Positions 9,198 to 18,984 of a stretch of 64,000 bases of DNA are shown here, in pieces. The first letter of the stretch is position 1, and each line of letters begins with the position of its first letter. Position numbers and translations under genes: made by a program. This stretch comes from Bacteroidetes bacterium CG2_30_33_31 (GTDB taxonomy: Bacteria; Bacteroidota; Bacteroidia; Bacteroidales; UBA1556): the NCBI GenBank assembly GCA_001872625.1, contig MNXP01000054.1:1-64000 (forward strand). The letters are read 5' to 3'. Below the pieces are notes generated by a model. The model searched no databases. It was given only the letters and a program-made list of their open reading frames with translations, and was not told the DNA's origin.

Positions 9198-11003
9198 ATG
9201 AATATTATTGAAAAAATATTTGCCAATCACTCAACAAAGGAGATAGTTTTCCCTGGAGAAATCGTAGATGTGATGATTGATGCCCGAGTGGCAAGAGATT
9301 TTGGAGGCGCCAATGTTGTCAACAATTTGATTGACAATAAACTTGGTATTCATGATGCCACAAAAACATTCTTTACTTTTGATACCAACCCTGGTGGTTC
9401 CGACCAAAAATATGCTGCTAATCAGCAGTTTTGCCGAATGTTTGCACGCGAAAATGGAATTAAAGTTTTTGACATAAATACTGGCATTGGAACTCACCAA
9501 GCTATCGAACGTGGTTTGATTCAGCCTGGAGGAACATTTGTCTCAACAGATTCTCATGCAAATATCTTGGGTGCTATTGGTGCTTTCGGACAAGGTATGG
9601 GCGACCAAGATATGGCGGCTGTATGGGCAAAGGGTAAGGCTTGGTTTAAAGTTCCCGAATCGGTAAAAATTACACTGATTGGCAAAAAACCAAAAAACGT
9701 AGCTGCTAAAGATCTAATATTAAACTTGTTGAATATTTTTGGAGCCAATAAACTTCTGGGCAAATCGGTAGAAATTTATGGTGATGAAGTTGATAATTTT
9801 TCTCTCGATGAACGTATTACAATTTCTTCTATGGGTACTGAAATGGGGGCCATTATAGTTTTTTTCGCCCCAAATGAAACAATTTATAAACATCTTGAAA
9901 AATTAAGCGGCCTAAAATCTCCTAGGATTGCTGCTGATGATGATGCTCATTATTCTGAAATTTATGAAATTGACATAAGTGCGTTTACATCTATGGTTGC
10001 TCGTCCTGGTCATCCTCATGATGACGCAACGGTGGAAAGCGTAAAAAAAACCAGAATTGACTCGGCATTTATTGGAAGTTGTACCAATGGACGTATGGAA
10101 GATTTGCGAATTGTAGCCGATATTCTAAGAGGCAGAAAAGTTGCTTCGGGTGTGGTTTTAAAAATCGTACCTACAACAGATGAAATATGGCAACAAGCTT
10201 TGGATGAAGGTCTTATAAAAATATTTAAAGATGCTGGGGCATTAGTTTCTAATGCTGGTTGTGGAGGTTGTGCTGCTGGTCAAGTAGGACAAAATGGCCC
10301 TGGCGAAGTTACTCTTTCAACAGGAAATAGAAATTTTGCTGGCAAGCAAGGCAAAGGAGAAGTGTATCTTGCTTCACCTGCTACCGTTGCAATTTCTGCT
10401 ATCGCCGGATATATTACCGACAAGATTGAAGTTTTTGATAAACCTGTAGAATTTGTTTCTACTGGACTGAAACTCAATCCACAAAAGAATGTGGCTAAAA
10501 TTTTAAAAGAGAAACCTTTAATAGTGGAAGGTAGAGCTTGGCTAATTTTAGAAGATAATATCGACACTGATATGATTTTCCATAATAGATATCTTGCCAT
10601 TACAGATTTATCAGAAATGGGTCAATATGCATTCGATAATTTGAAAGGTTTTGAAAATTTTGCTAAGAAAGCCAAAGTAAATGATATCGTTATTACTTCA
10701 AAGAATTTTGGCGCAGGAAGCTCTCGCCAACAGGCTGTAGATTGTTTTAAAGCATTGGGAATTTCATGTATCTTGGCGGAGTCTTTTGGCTCAATTTACG
10801 AACGAAATGCAATAAATGCTGCCCTGCCAATTCTCACTTACACACCAGAAATGATAATTGCTTTGGGCTTGAAAACTGCTGATGAAATAATTGTTGATTT
10901 TATGAATGGCACTGTAATAAATAAAACCAATAACAAAAGCTTCAAAATCAATACTTTCTATGATGTTCAAAAAGAAATTTATTTGAATGGCGGTTTGCTT
11001 TAG
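9198..11003 (+). CDS. Aconitase/3-isopropylmalate dehydratase family enzyme, large and small domains fused
   Basis: A 601-residue [4Fe-4S] hydro-lyase. The LeuC-like part supplies cluster cysteines in SCTNGR (Cys295) and GCGGC (Cys355, Cys358). The LeuD-like swivel domain begins at about 445 with GRAWLILEDNIDTDMI and carries FGAGSSRQQAVD at about 503. At the swivel substrate-recognition loop it reads YLAI (465-468), where isopropylmalate and homoaconitate enzymes are described with YLV- and YLR-type loops, so specificity cannot be read directly. The chain is shorter than AcnA (about 890) or AcnB (about 860). Operon linkage to the isocitrate dehydrogenase-like gene favours aconitase activity. 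Confidence 0.83.
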   Translation: MNIIEKIFANHSTKEIVFPGEIVDVMIDARVARDFGGANVVNNLIDNKLGIHDATKTFFTFDTNPGGSDQKYAANQQFCRMFARENGIKVFDINTGIGTHQAIERGLIQPGGTFVSTDSHANILGAIGAFGQGMGDQDMAAVWAKGKAWFKVPESVKITLIGKKPKNVAAKDLILNLLNIFGANKLLGKSVEIYGDEVDNFSLDERITISSMGTEMGAIIVFFAPNETIYKHLEKLSGLKSPRIAADDDAHYSEIYEIDISAFTSMVARPGHPHDDATVESVKKTRIDSAFIGSCTNGRMEDLRIVADILRGRKVASGVVLKIVPTTDEIWQQALDEGLIKIFKDAGALVSNAGCGGCAAGQVGQNGPGEVTLSTGNRNFAGKQGKGEVYLASPATVAISAIAGYITDKIEVFDKPVEFVSTGLKLNPQKNVAKILKEKPLIVEGRAWLILEDNIDTDMIFHNRYLAITDLSEMGQYAFDNLKGFENFAKKAKVNDIVITSKNFGAGSSRQQAVDCFKALGISCILAESFGSIYERNAINAALPILTYTPEMIIALGLKTADEIIVDFMNGTVINKTNNKSFKINTFYDVQKEIYLNGGLL

Positions 11004-11022
11004 GCTTTAATTTAAAATGATG

Positions 11023-11071
11023 AAAAAGTCCCGATTTTACAATTAGTATTTTTGTTGAATCGGGACTTTTT
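11023..11071. terminator. Bidirectional intrinsic terminator
   Basis: A perfect 14-bp inverted repeat, AAAAAGTCCCGATT (11023-11036) with AATCGGGACTTTTT (11058-11071), flanked by A and T runs so it can act on both strands. It lies between the convergent aconitase-like and acyl-CoA synthetase genes. Confidence 0.92.
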
Positions 11072-11101
11072 GTTATTTTGAATCCAATATATTATAATTC
11101 A

Positions 11102-12919
11102 TCAATCCTCTTTAGGTTTTTGCACTACTTCCAAATCACCGCAATCCACTGTATATCCGTATAAAAAGTCTAATTTAACTTTGTAAACCTTTTTAAGAAG
11201 ATTCCTTTTGAGTTTGAGGGTAGGAGAAAGCTCACCAGTCTCAGGACCCCATTCCTTGCATGTCAAACTAAATTTTATTATCTGTTCATGCTTACCTAAT
11301 TTCATGTTGATTCTATCAATCTCTTCTTGATATCGTTTGATAACTTTGGGGTTATTTACCAATTCTACATTTCCTCTAAATTTTATATTATTTTTGAAAC
11401 ACCACCCATGAAGATAATGAAATGAAGGGCTTATGATTGCAGCAGCAAATTTTTCACTTTCGCCTACTACAAGCAATTGCTCTATTAATGGTGATTCTTT
11501 GAAGATATTTTCAACCACTTGAGGAGCAACATATTTGCCCGTTGAAAGTTTAAAAATTTCTTTTTTTCGGTCAGTGATTTTCAATATTCTATGGTCGCTA
11601 AGCTCCCCAATATCACCGGTATGGAACCAACCATCTTTGTCGATTGCCTCAAGAGTGCGTTCTGGATCTTTATAATATCCTTGCATCAAACTTGGGCCTT
11701 TCATAAGAATTTCGCCATCTTCGGCAATTTTTACTTCCACATTGTCAAGCACTGGTCCAACCGTTCCAAATCTAAGCAATGGATAATTAATATGGTTTAC
11801 TGAAATTACTGGTGAAGTCTCTGTTAAGCCATAACCTTCTAAAAGTGGAATGCCAGCAGCAGTAAAAATTCTTGCCAGACGAGGTTGTAAGGCAGCGCCT
11901 CCAGAAACCACAATTTTAACTTCTCCTCCTAAAGCTTCTCTCCATTTGTTGAATACCAGCTTATTAGCGAGTTTAAGCTGTAATTCGTACCAATAACCAT
12001 TGGCATTATTGAGCTCATACCTCAATCCTAAATTTACCGCCCAGAAAAATATTGAACGTTTTACGCCTTTCAATTCTTTGCCTTTAAGTAAAATTTTGTC
12101 ATATAATTTTTCTAAAACTCTCGGCACTGCTGCAAAGCCATGAGCATGAATCTCGTTCAAATTTTTCCCTATTGAATCCATATTTTCAGCGTAATAAACT
12201 GCCACACCTCTTGCTTGAATAAGATAATTTACCATTCTTTCAAACACATGGCAAAGAGGAAGAAAGCTTAGAAATCGTTCGCAACCATCGGGCAAAATGC
12301 TTTGAGAATATTCTACATTAGACATAAAATTATAATGTGTCAACATTACGCCTTTTGAGCGACCTGTAGTTCCAGAAGTATATATTATTGAAAGTAAATC
12401 ATCCTTTGAAATGGAATCTTTTATTTTCTGAAGTTCAGCTTCATATTTTGATTTATTTGCTTTGCCAAGTTCAATAATCTCCATCCAATTAGGAGCTCTT
12501 TCAACATTGTCAAAAGTACATATTTTTTCAATTTTTGAAATCTTTGCACCAAGAGGTTTAATATTTTCATAATGCTCTTTGGAAGATAAAATTACCAATC
12601 GAGCATCAGAATGTTCCAAAATATATGCATGTTCATCAGTGCTAATATTTGGATATACAGGCACATGCACGCACCCAATCTGTCCCAATCCCATATCCAC
12701 AAAATTCCATTCTGGACGATTGTTAGATATGGTTAATATTTTATCGCCTTTTTTAAAACCTAATTCAAGTAGTCCATAACTGAAATTATCGGCCATTTCT
12801 TTATATTCCTTAATGCTAAAATTTTCCCATTGACCATTTCTTGATATGGACAGGGCAATTTCGAGTTTGTTCTCTAATGCATTGTAGTCTAAGATGTCAA
12901 AATTTCTTTCGAGTTTCAT
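11102..12919 (-). CDS. Long-chain acyl-CoA synthetase (AMP-forming)
   Basis: A 605-residue member of the adenylate-forming family. The phosphate-binding loop YTSGTTGRSKG lies near residue 180. The motif GYGLTETSP is near 365 and WFHTGDIGE with the DRKKEIFKLSTGKYVAP hinge near 435-465. Length and motifs fit the bacterial FadD15-like/eukaryotic ACSL-like long-chain group. It would activate free fatty acids for the beta-oxidation enzymes encoded just upstream on the same strand. A hairpin and a separate -7 box lie between this gene and the hotdog gene, so it may be its own transcription unit. Confidence 0.9.
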   Translation of the reverse strand: MKLERNFDILDYNALENKLEIALSISRNGQWENFSIKEYKEMADNFSYGLLELGFKKGDKILTISNNRPEWNFVDMGLGQIGCVHVPVYPNISTDEHAYILEHSDARLVILSSKEHYENIKPLGAKISKIEKICTFDNVERAPNWMEIIELGKANKSKYEAELQKIKDSISKDDLLSIIYTSGTTGRSKGVMLTHYNFMSNVEYSQSILPDGCERFLSFLPLCHVFERMVNYLIQARGVAVYYAENMDSIGKNLNEIHAHGFAAVPRVLEKLYDKILLKGKELKGVKRSIFFWAVNLGLRYELNNANGYWYELQLKLANKLVFNKWREALGGEVKIVVSGGAALQPRLARIFTAAGIPLLEGYGLTETSPVISVNHINYPLLRFGTVGPVLDNVEVKIAEDGEILMKGPSLMQGYYKDPERTLEAIDKDGWFHTGDIGELSDHRILKITDRKKEIFKLSTGKYVAPQVVENIFKESPLIEQLLVVGESEKFAAAIISPSFHYLHGWCFKNNIKFRGNVELVNNPKVIKRYQEEIDRINMKLGKHEQIIKFSLTCKEWGPETGELSPTLKLKRNLLKKVYKVKLDFLYGYTVDCGDLEVVQKPKED

Positions 12920-12968
12920 AATAATTAGATTTTAGTAAGTTAAGATAAAAAGGTAAAATGTGTTTGAG

Positions 12969-12976
12969 CAAATTTA
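12969..12976 (-). promoter_or_regulatory. TAAATTTG -7 box, acyl-CoA synthetase gene
   Basis: Minus-strand TAAATTTG followed by CTC, about 50 nt upstream of the acyl-CoA synthetase ATG and directly downstream of a terminator-like hairpin. No -33 box is evident. Confidence 0.4.
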
Positions 12977-12977
12977 C

Positions 12978-13019
12978 AAAAATATTAATCTAATAATAAA
13001 AACTCAGATTAATATTTTT
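12978..13019 (-). terminator. AT-rich terminator hairpin at the end of the MarR-led beta-oxidation operon
   Basis: A perfect 14-bp inverted repeat, AAAAATATTAATCT (12978-12991) with AGATTAATATTTTT (13006-13019). On the minus strand its second arm ends in a short T run. It starts 8 bp after the hotdog gene stop. The stem is weak because it is AT-rich, so termination may be partial. Confidence 0.6.
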
Positions 13020-13026
13020 TTGCTTA

Positions 13027-13506
13027 TTATTTAGACTTGAATGTCCAAGTAAATTGGAATTCAGAAACAATTTCTCCATCGGTGTCTTTACCAATAGATT
13101 TAACGATAACTATCTGTGCTTCATTTGTTTCTATAGCATTTCTTACGGCATCTGCAATGGCTTTTCCTTCATTACAAATGAAGAAAATTTTTGAACGAGC
13201 TTTCTTTAAAAATGTCGCCTGCATATCAATTACAAGCATGGAAACGGGTGATTTAGCGCTCATTACCTCTGCCATTGCCATGGCTCCAGTAGATAATTCT
13301 GCTGCCATGGCTTGCACAGCAAAATAAACAGAATGGAATGGATTTTTTGTTAAATAATTAAATGGAACTGAAACGATTGCCTCTTTTTGGCTAATTTCAA
13401 TTACCCTCATGCCACTGAGAAATCCCATAGGCATTTTTTTTAAGAAAAATAGTTTTAGCCGTAATTGATTGTTTGCCATTTTGCGAAAATCTTGCTTCAG
13501 TTCCAT
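13027..13506 (-). CDS. Hotdog-fold protein, DUF4442/PaaI-like thioesterase
   Basis: A 159-residue cytoplasmic protein with a single hotdog domain. The segment NPFHSVYFAVQAMAAELSTGAM resembles the central helix of DUF4442 and PaaI-type acyl-CoA thioesterases. The ending TDGEIVSEFQFTWTF is also typical of DUF4442. It follows the acyl-CoA dehydrogenase gene by 23 bp and is the last gene before the hairpin. A role in hydrolysing or sensing acyl-CoA intermediates is inferred from context; the substrate is unknown. Confidence 0.75.
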   Translation of the reverse strand: MELKQDFRKMANNQLRLKLFFLKKMPMGFLSGMRVIEISQKEAIVSVPFNYLTKNPFHSVYFAVQAMAAELSTGAMAMAEVMSAKSPVSMLVIDMQATFLKKARSKIFFICNEGKAIADAVRNAIETNEAQIVIVKSIGKDTDGEIVSEFQFTWTFKSK

Positions 13507-13529
13507 TTTAAAATTTATGTATTTTGATT

Positions 13530-15314
13530 TTATAAATTATAATTGTTGGCTTCTATTAGTGATTCAGCGATACGTCTTCTTGCTATCACTACGTTTATCG
13601 ATGCAGCTTTTGTAAAGCGTTTCATGCCCATCATCATGCCAGCTTGTTCGTCGCCTTCGGCAAAAGAACAAATTGCATCTATTCCATATTTATTAATTTT
13701 TGAGGCTGTATCGAACATAAAGACGTCTAAAATATCCTTATAAAGAGAAATTTTTGATTCATCATATTTTGAATATAATTTCTCAACACGCAGAGCTGTA
13801 GATTCAGCTGCATAAGTAAGTATAAGCATATCAGCGAGATTCATCATTATTTCTTGCTCGTTTTGGAATTTGTCCATAAGTTTTTGCAAGGCTGCTCCAG
13901 CTACCATCAAAATAGATTTTTTGAAGTTGACAATCATTTTATGTTTTTCTTCAAAATAATCTGTTGATGTACTTCCGAAATCTGGGATTCCCATGAGCTC
14001 TGCTCCAACTTCCTTAGCGAGGGTTAGGAGGTCTATTTCTCCTTTCATGCCGCGTTTTATAAGTTCACCCACAGCCACCATTCTGTTAATTTCATTTGTT
14101 CCTTCAAAAATTCTGTTGATTCTGCTATCGCGATATGCCCTTTCAACAAGAGTTTCCGAAGAATATCCCATTCCACCATGAATCTGAACAGCCTCATCAA
14201 CAACATAATCTAAAGCCTCTGAACCATATACTTTAGCTATGGAGGCTTCTATAGCATACTGCCGAATTCCTTCCACACTTGCCAAACCTTTGTCCATTCC
14301 GCCAGCTACTAAAGAAACAATTGCATCATCAATATTTTGACTTGCACGGTAGGTTAGAGATTCATTGGCGAAAGTCCTTATTGCCATTTCTGCTATTTTG
14401 TATTTAATAGCTCCAAAATTTGAAATTGGGGTGCCAAATTGTTTTCTTTCGTTTGCATATTGAATTGCAATACTTATAGTTTCTTTTGATGCTCCGACAG
14501 TGGCGCCAGCGAGTTTTATTCTTCCTAAATTTAAAATATATAAAGCGATTTTAAAACCACTATTACGCTCGCCAAGAAGGTTTTCTACTGGAATTTCAGA
14601 ATTATCGAAGAAAATTTGAGTTGTAGAAGAGCCTCTAATTCCCATTTTATCTTCCTCTGCACCGATTGTAAACCCCTTTGTGTCGCGTTCTACAATGAAA
14701 GCACTTAAATTTTTATCATCTTCAATTTTTGCATATACAATATATAAATCGGCAATGCCGCCATTGGTAATCCACATTTTGCCACCATTCAGAATGAATG
14801 ATTTTCGATCCTTGCTATAATTGGCCTTGGTTTTCGCATTATTTGCGTCGGAGCCTGAATCTGGTTCTGTAAGTGCATAAGCTCCAATAAGTTCGCCAGA
14901 GGCTAATTTGGGAAGATATTTTTTCTTTTGAGTTTCATTGCCAAAATATAAAATTGGCAAGGTTCCTATTCCAGTGTGGGCGGAATAGGCCACGGCAAAG
15001 CTGAAACCTTTTCCCATTTCTTCCACGGTGAGCATAGATGTTACGAATTTCTGCCCGAAACCTTCATATTCTTCAGGTACAGCTATTCCTAATAGCCCCA
15101 GTTCACCAGCATCTTTCATTAATTTCTTTAGCAATGCACTGTCGTGATGCTCTAATTGTTTTATATTTGGTAGAACCTGAGTTTTCGTAAAATCGGCACA
15201 GGTTTTTGCCATCATTCTTTGTTCTTCATCAAATTCCTCTGGAATAAAAACCTCTGTGGCTTTTGTTTCTCTTATCAAGAATTCGCCACCTTTTAAAACT
15301 TTTTCGTTTGACAT
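13530..15314 (-). CDS. Acyl-CoA dehydrogenase, long form
   Basis: A 594-residue FAD enzyme for the first dehydrogenation of beta-oxidation. The N-terminal and middle domains carry AVPEEYEGFG and YALTEPDSGSDANNAKT (FAD/substrate-binding signature). The catalytic-base region is RINRIFEGTNEINRM, where the glutamate is the likely base in this subgroup. An extra C-terminal region of about 180 residues makes it resemble VLCAD/ACAD9-type or Bacillus FadE enzymes rather than the 380-residue short forms. It sits 59 bp after the thiolase gene in the same operon. Confidence 0.93.
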   Translation of the reverse strand: MSNEKVLKGGEFLIRETKATEVFIPEEFDEEQRMMAKTCADFTKTQVLPNIKQLEHHDSALLKKLMKDAGELGLLGIAVPEEYEGFGQKFVTSMLTVEEMGKGFSFAVAYSAHTGIGTLPILYFGNETQKKKYLPKLASGELIGAYALTEPDSGSDANNAKTKANYSKDRKSFILNGGKMWITNGGIADLYIVYAKIEDDKNLSAFIVERDTKGFTIGAEEDKMGIRGSSTTQIFFDNSEIPVENLLGERNSGFKIALYILNLGRIKLAGATVGASKETISIAIQYANERKQFGTPISNFGAIKYKIAEMAIRTFANESLTYRASQNIDDAIVSLVAGGMDKGLASVEGIRQYAIEASIAKVYGSEALDYVVDEAVQIHGGMGYSSETLVERAYRDSRINRIFEGTNEINRMVAVGELIKRGMKGEIDLLTLAKEVGAELMGIPDFGSTSTDYFEEKHKMIVNFKKSILMVAGAALQKLMDKFQNEQEIMMNLADMLILTYAAESTALRVEKLYSKYDESKISLYKDILDVFMFDTASKINKYGIDAICSFAEGDEQAGMMMGMKRFTKAASINVVIARRRIAESLIEANNYNL

Positions 15315-15373
15315 AATATTTTGATTTATAGTTAATATATAATTTAAAAATTGTTTTATTTATGATTTAGCAT

Positions 15374-16546
15374 TTAAAGCATTTCATAAATTCCAGCAGC
15401 ACCTTGTCCCGTTCCAATGCACATAGTTACCATACCGTATTTTTTATTGCGACGTTTTAATTCAGCCAATAATTGCACAGTAAGTTTGCCGCCAGTTGCG
15501 CCCAGAGGATGCCCCAAAGCAATAGCACCACCATTTACATTTAAAACGTCAGGATTTATTCCAAGCCCCTGTGCCACTGCTAATGATTGACTTGCGAAAG
15601 CTTCATTTAGTTCAATAAGGTCGATATCATTGAGATTCATTCCGGCATGTTTTAGTACTTTAGGAATGGCTTTCATTGGCCCAACACCCATCTTATATGG
15701 GTCAACACCAGCAACTTGATAATCAACAAGGCGAGCAATTGGTGTTAAATTATAGCGTTTTAAAGTTTTTTCAGAAACTATCAAAACGAATCCAGCACCA
15801 TCCGACATTTGCGAGGAATTGCCTGGTGTTGAGGAGCCATCAAGAGAAAAGGCAGGTTTCAATTTTGCTAAACCTTCAAGAGTGGTACCTCTGCGTGGAC
15901 ATTCATCAGTATCAAAAATCGATTCCTTGGTTTTCATTTTGCCATCTTCGTAGTAATTTTCTCTTATAGTTATTGGTGCAATTTGCTCTTTGAAATAACC
16001 ATTATCTAAAGCGTTAAAAGCTTTTTGGTAGCTATTTGCAGCAAATTCATCTAATTGCTGGCGGCTCAATTTATATTCTCGACTAACCATTTCTGAAGTC
16101 AAGCCCATGTTTAGAAACCAGTTAGGATTTGTCTTTGCAATTTTTGGATTTGGTATTAGTCGCCAGCCACCAATATTTATCATCGACATGCTTTCAGCTC
16201 CTCCTGCAATAATTATATCTGCTATTCCGGCGGTAATTTTTGAAGAAGCTATTGCTATAGTTTCAATTCCTGAAGAGCAAAATCTGTTAACAGTTGAGCC
16301 AGGAACATCCACGGATTCCATAGTCATCAGCGATAAAAATCTACCCATATTCATTCCTGATTCCGCTTCAGGGAAAGCATTTCCTACCACAATATCATCG
16401 ATTTCCGATTTTTCTATCTGTGGAAAATCTTTGAGCAATCTCTTGATTACTGCTGCTGCAATATCGTCGGGGCGTGTAAAACGCAAACTTCCTCTTGGTG
16501 CTTTTCCAATTGCCGACCGATATCCACCTACTATATATGCATCCAT
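15374..16546 (-). CDS. Acetyl-CoA acyltransferase (thiolase)
   Basis: A 390-residue thiolase. The nucleophilic Cys is in [13 protein letters not shown] (about residue 89). The C-terminal catalytic motifs are [11 protein letters not shown] (His) and [10 protein letters not shown] (Cys). In beta-oxidation it cleaves 3-ketoacyl-CoA to acetyl-CoA and a shortened acyl-CoA. Gene order (FadN-type enzyme, thiolase, acyl-CoA dehydrogenase) supports degradation rather than synthesis. It is 32 bp downstream of the FadN-type gene. Confidence 0.95.
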   Translation of the reverse strand: MDAYIVGGYRSAIGKAPRGSLRFTRPDDIAAAVIKRLLKDFPQIEKSEIDDIVVGNAFPEAESGMNMGRFLSLMTMESVDVPGSTVNRFCSSGIETIAIASSKITAGIADIIIAGGAESMSMINIGGWRLIPNPKIAKTNPNWFLNMGLTSEMVSREYKLSRQQLDEFAANSYQKAFNALDNGYFKEQIAPITIRENYYEDGKMKTKESIFDTDECPRRGTTLEGLAKLKPAFSLDGSSTPGNSSQMSDGAGFVLIVSEKTLKRYNLTPIARLVDYQVAGVDPYKMGVGPMKAIPKVLKHAGMNLNDIDLIELNEAFASQSLAVAQGLGINPDVLNVNGGAIALGHPLGATGGKLTVQLLAELKRRNKKYGMVTMCIGTGQGAAGIYEML

Positions 16547-16578
16547 AATATTTTTGTTTTTAATTTTTATAATGATAA

Positions 16579-18981
16579 TTAATTTCTTAGGATTTTACCT
16601 TTGGTAATCAGGCTGTTGATTCTTTCAAGGGTTTTCCTTTGCATGCAAAGTTCCATAAAAGCCTTTCTTTCTAAATCTAAAAGATATTGTTCGGAAACTT
16701 CGGTAAGGGTTTGTGAGATGTCGCCTCCAGCCATAACTGAGCCTAATTTTTCAGCAATCATGCCGTCATGTTCCGACATATAATTTCCGGTTTTGAAACC
16801 GTCGGATCCTGCGTAAACCATTCCCATGACCTCAAGGCCTAAAACTTTAATATCATTGCGTGGTGCTGGCTGGGTATATCCTTTTTCTACCATTTGCAAT
16901 GCAGCTTTTTTGGCATAGGCAAGCTGATGGGCACGGCTTACAACTACTTCATCTATTCCCTTGCGAAGATAACCTAAATCAAAAGCTTCGTAAGCGGAGC
17001 TGCTAACTTTTGCTTGTCCAATACTTAAATATCTGTTGAGAAATGCATTGGTTCTTATATCGCCTGTAGATAAACTATCTCCTAATCGTAAGGCAAATTC
17101 TTTAGTTCCGCCGCCACCTGGTATAAGTCCAACGCCAAATTCAACCAAGCCCATATATGTTTCTGCATGGGCAATAACTTTATCACTGTGCATGCATATC
17201 TCGCATCCTCCTCCCAAGGCCATATTATGAGGAGCTGCAATCACTGGGATTGAAGAATATCGCATTCTCATAGTAGTTTTTTGAAACCATTGAACAGCTA
17301 AGTTTAGGTCTTCCCATTCTTGTTCTACAGCGAGCATATAAATCATTCCAACATTTGCTCCTGCGGAGAAATGGTCGCCTTCGTTGGAAATTATAACTGC
17401 TTTATAATCTGCTTCTGCCATATCAATGGCTTTGTTTAATCCTTGTAGAACTCCTTGTCCTATGGTGTTCATTTTTGTATGAAATTCTACATTTATTACA
17501 CCATCACCCAAATCAAATATTGATGTGTCGGTATTTTCCCAGAGAACATTCGTCTTTCGTAGAACTTCTAATGAAAGTCTGCCTGCTTGACCAGGAATTT
17601 CTTTATATGATTTAGATTCAATATCATAGCAATATTTCAAGCCATTTTCTACTTTATAAAATGTGGTGATTCCAGCAGCCAACATTTCATAAATCCATGG
17701 GGCAGCTTTGTAGTTTGCATTGTTCATAGCCTCAACAGTTTGGGCGACTCCAACAGAATCCCATGATTGAAATGGCCCTAGTTTCCATCCAAAACCAGCA
17801 TTTAAAGCATCATCAACTTTGTAAATATCTGGTGTAATTTCGGGAATGCGATTTGAAGCAAATTGGAATAGGCTATAAAATGAATCACGGAAAAAATCGC
17901 CAACTTTGCCTTTATCATTTAGGAATATTGGCATTCGCAATCTTATATCATCAATACCTTTGGTTTTCTCAAATATTGAAAATTTAGGTCTTGTATCTTC
18001 TTTATATTCAAGGGTTTTAAAATCTATGGTCAAAAATTTCTTCTCGCCGTCAACATCTATTCTTTTAAAAAATCCTTGTTTTGTTTTTGAACCTAACCAC
18101 TTATTATCAAGCATTTTTTGAAGATATGTTGGAATTTTAAAGTCTTCTTTTGCTTCATCATTTGTTTGCTGGTAAATATAATCCGACACATGGACAAGAG
18201 TATCGAGTCCGACAACATCAGCAGTTCTAAAGGTTGCAGATTTAGCGCGGCCTATAATTGGCCCTGTTAATTTGTCAATTTCAGAAATAGTTAAATCGTA
18301 TTTATCTACATTATTTAAAAGGTGCATAATAGAAAATGTGCCTACTCTATTAGCAATAAATGCAGGGGTATCTTTTGCAATAACTGGCGTTTTGCCAAGA
18401 TATCTGGATGAGAAATCCATCAAAAACTCTATCACTTCGGGTTGGGTTTTTGATGATGGTATTATTTCGAAAAGCTGTAAATATCTTGGAGGGTTGAAAA
18501 AGTGAGTTCCGCAAAAATGTTTCTGGAAATCATAACTACGATTTTCAAGCATTTTTTCAATGGAAATCCCTGATGTATTGCTTGTTATCAATGATCCAAG
18601 CTTACGAAATTTGTCAACTTTCTCAAAGACTTGTTGCTTAATATCTAAACGCTCTATAACCACTTCTATCACCCAGTCACTCTCCTTAATCTTTGCCAAA
18701 TCATCGTCGAAATTGCCTGTGGTGATGCGCTTTGCAAAAGCTTGGCTATAAATTGGAGATGGTTTTGAAGCCAAAGCTGCTGCTAAGGAATCATTTACAA
18801 TTCTATTTCTTACAGCTTTGCTCTGAAGAGTAAGATTTTTAGCTTTCTCATTTTCTGACAGTTCGCGTGGAACAATGTCGATAAGTAGAACTTCTAAACC
18901 GATGTTTGCAAAATGGCAGGCGATTCCTGAACCCATAACGCCTGAGCCTAAAACTGCTACTTTTTTTATTCTTCGTATCAT
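16579..18981 (-). CDS. Bifunctional 3-hydroxyacyl-CoA dehydrogenase/enoyl-CoA hydratase, FadN type
   Basis: An 800-residue fusion. The N-terminal Rossmann domain starts with AVLGSGVMGSGIACHFAN and is followed by two dehydrogenase C-terminal domains. The enoyl-CoA hydratase domain is C-terminal (about 490-740), with the oxyanion segment ALGGGCEICMHSD and GLVEFGVGLIPGGGGTKEF. This domain order is that of Bacillus FadN and the reverse of E. coli FadB. It hydrates trans-2-enoyl-CoA and oxidises the 3-hydroxy product. It begins 3 bp after the MarR regulator stop, so the two are cotranscribed. Confidence 0.93.
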   Translation of the reverse strand: MIRRIKKVAVLGSGVMGSGIACHFANIGLEVLLIDIVPRELSENEKAKNLTLQSKAVRNRIVNDSLAAALASKPSPIYSQAFAKRITTGNFDDDLAKIKESDWVIEVVIERLDIKQQVFEKVDKFRKLGSLITSNTSGISIEKMLENRSYDFQKHFCGTHFFNPPRYLQLFEIIPSSKTQPEVIEFLMDFSSRYLGKTPVIAKDTPAFIANRVGTFSIMHLLNNVDKYDLTISEIDKLTGPIIGRAKSATFRTADVVGLDTLVHVSDYIYQQTNDEAKEDFKIPTYLQKMLDNKWLGSKTKQGFFKRIDVDGEKKFLTIDFKTLEYKEDTRPKFSIFEKTKGIDDIRLRMPIFLNDKGKVGDFFRDSFYSLFQFASNRIPEITPDIYKVDDALNAGFGWKLGPFQSWDSVGVAQTVEAMNNANYKAAPWIYEMLAAGITTFYKVENGLKYCYDIESKSYKEIPGQAGRLSLEVLRKTNVLWENTDTSIFDLGDGVINVEFHTKMNTIGQGVLQGLNKAIDMAEADYKAVIISNEGDHFSAGANVGMIYMLAVEQEWEDLNLAVQWFQKTTMRMRYSSIPVIAAPHNMALGGGCEICMHSDKVIAHAETYMGLVEFGVGLIPGGGGTKEFALRLGDSLSTGDIRTNAFLNRYLSIGQAKVSSSAYEAFDLGYLRKGIDEVVVSRAHQLAYAKKAALQMVEKGYTQPAPRNDIKVLGLEVMGMVYAGSDGFKTGNYMSEHDGMIAEKLGSVMAGGDISQTLTEVSEQYLLDLERKAFMELCMQRKTLERINSLITKGKILRN

Positions 18982-18984
18982 AGT

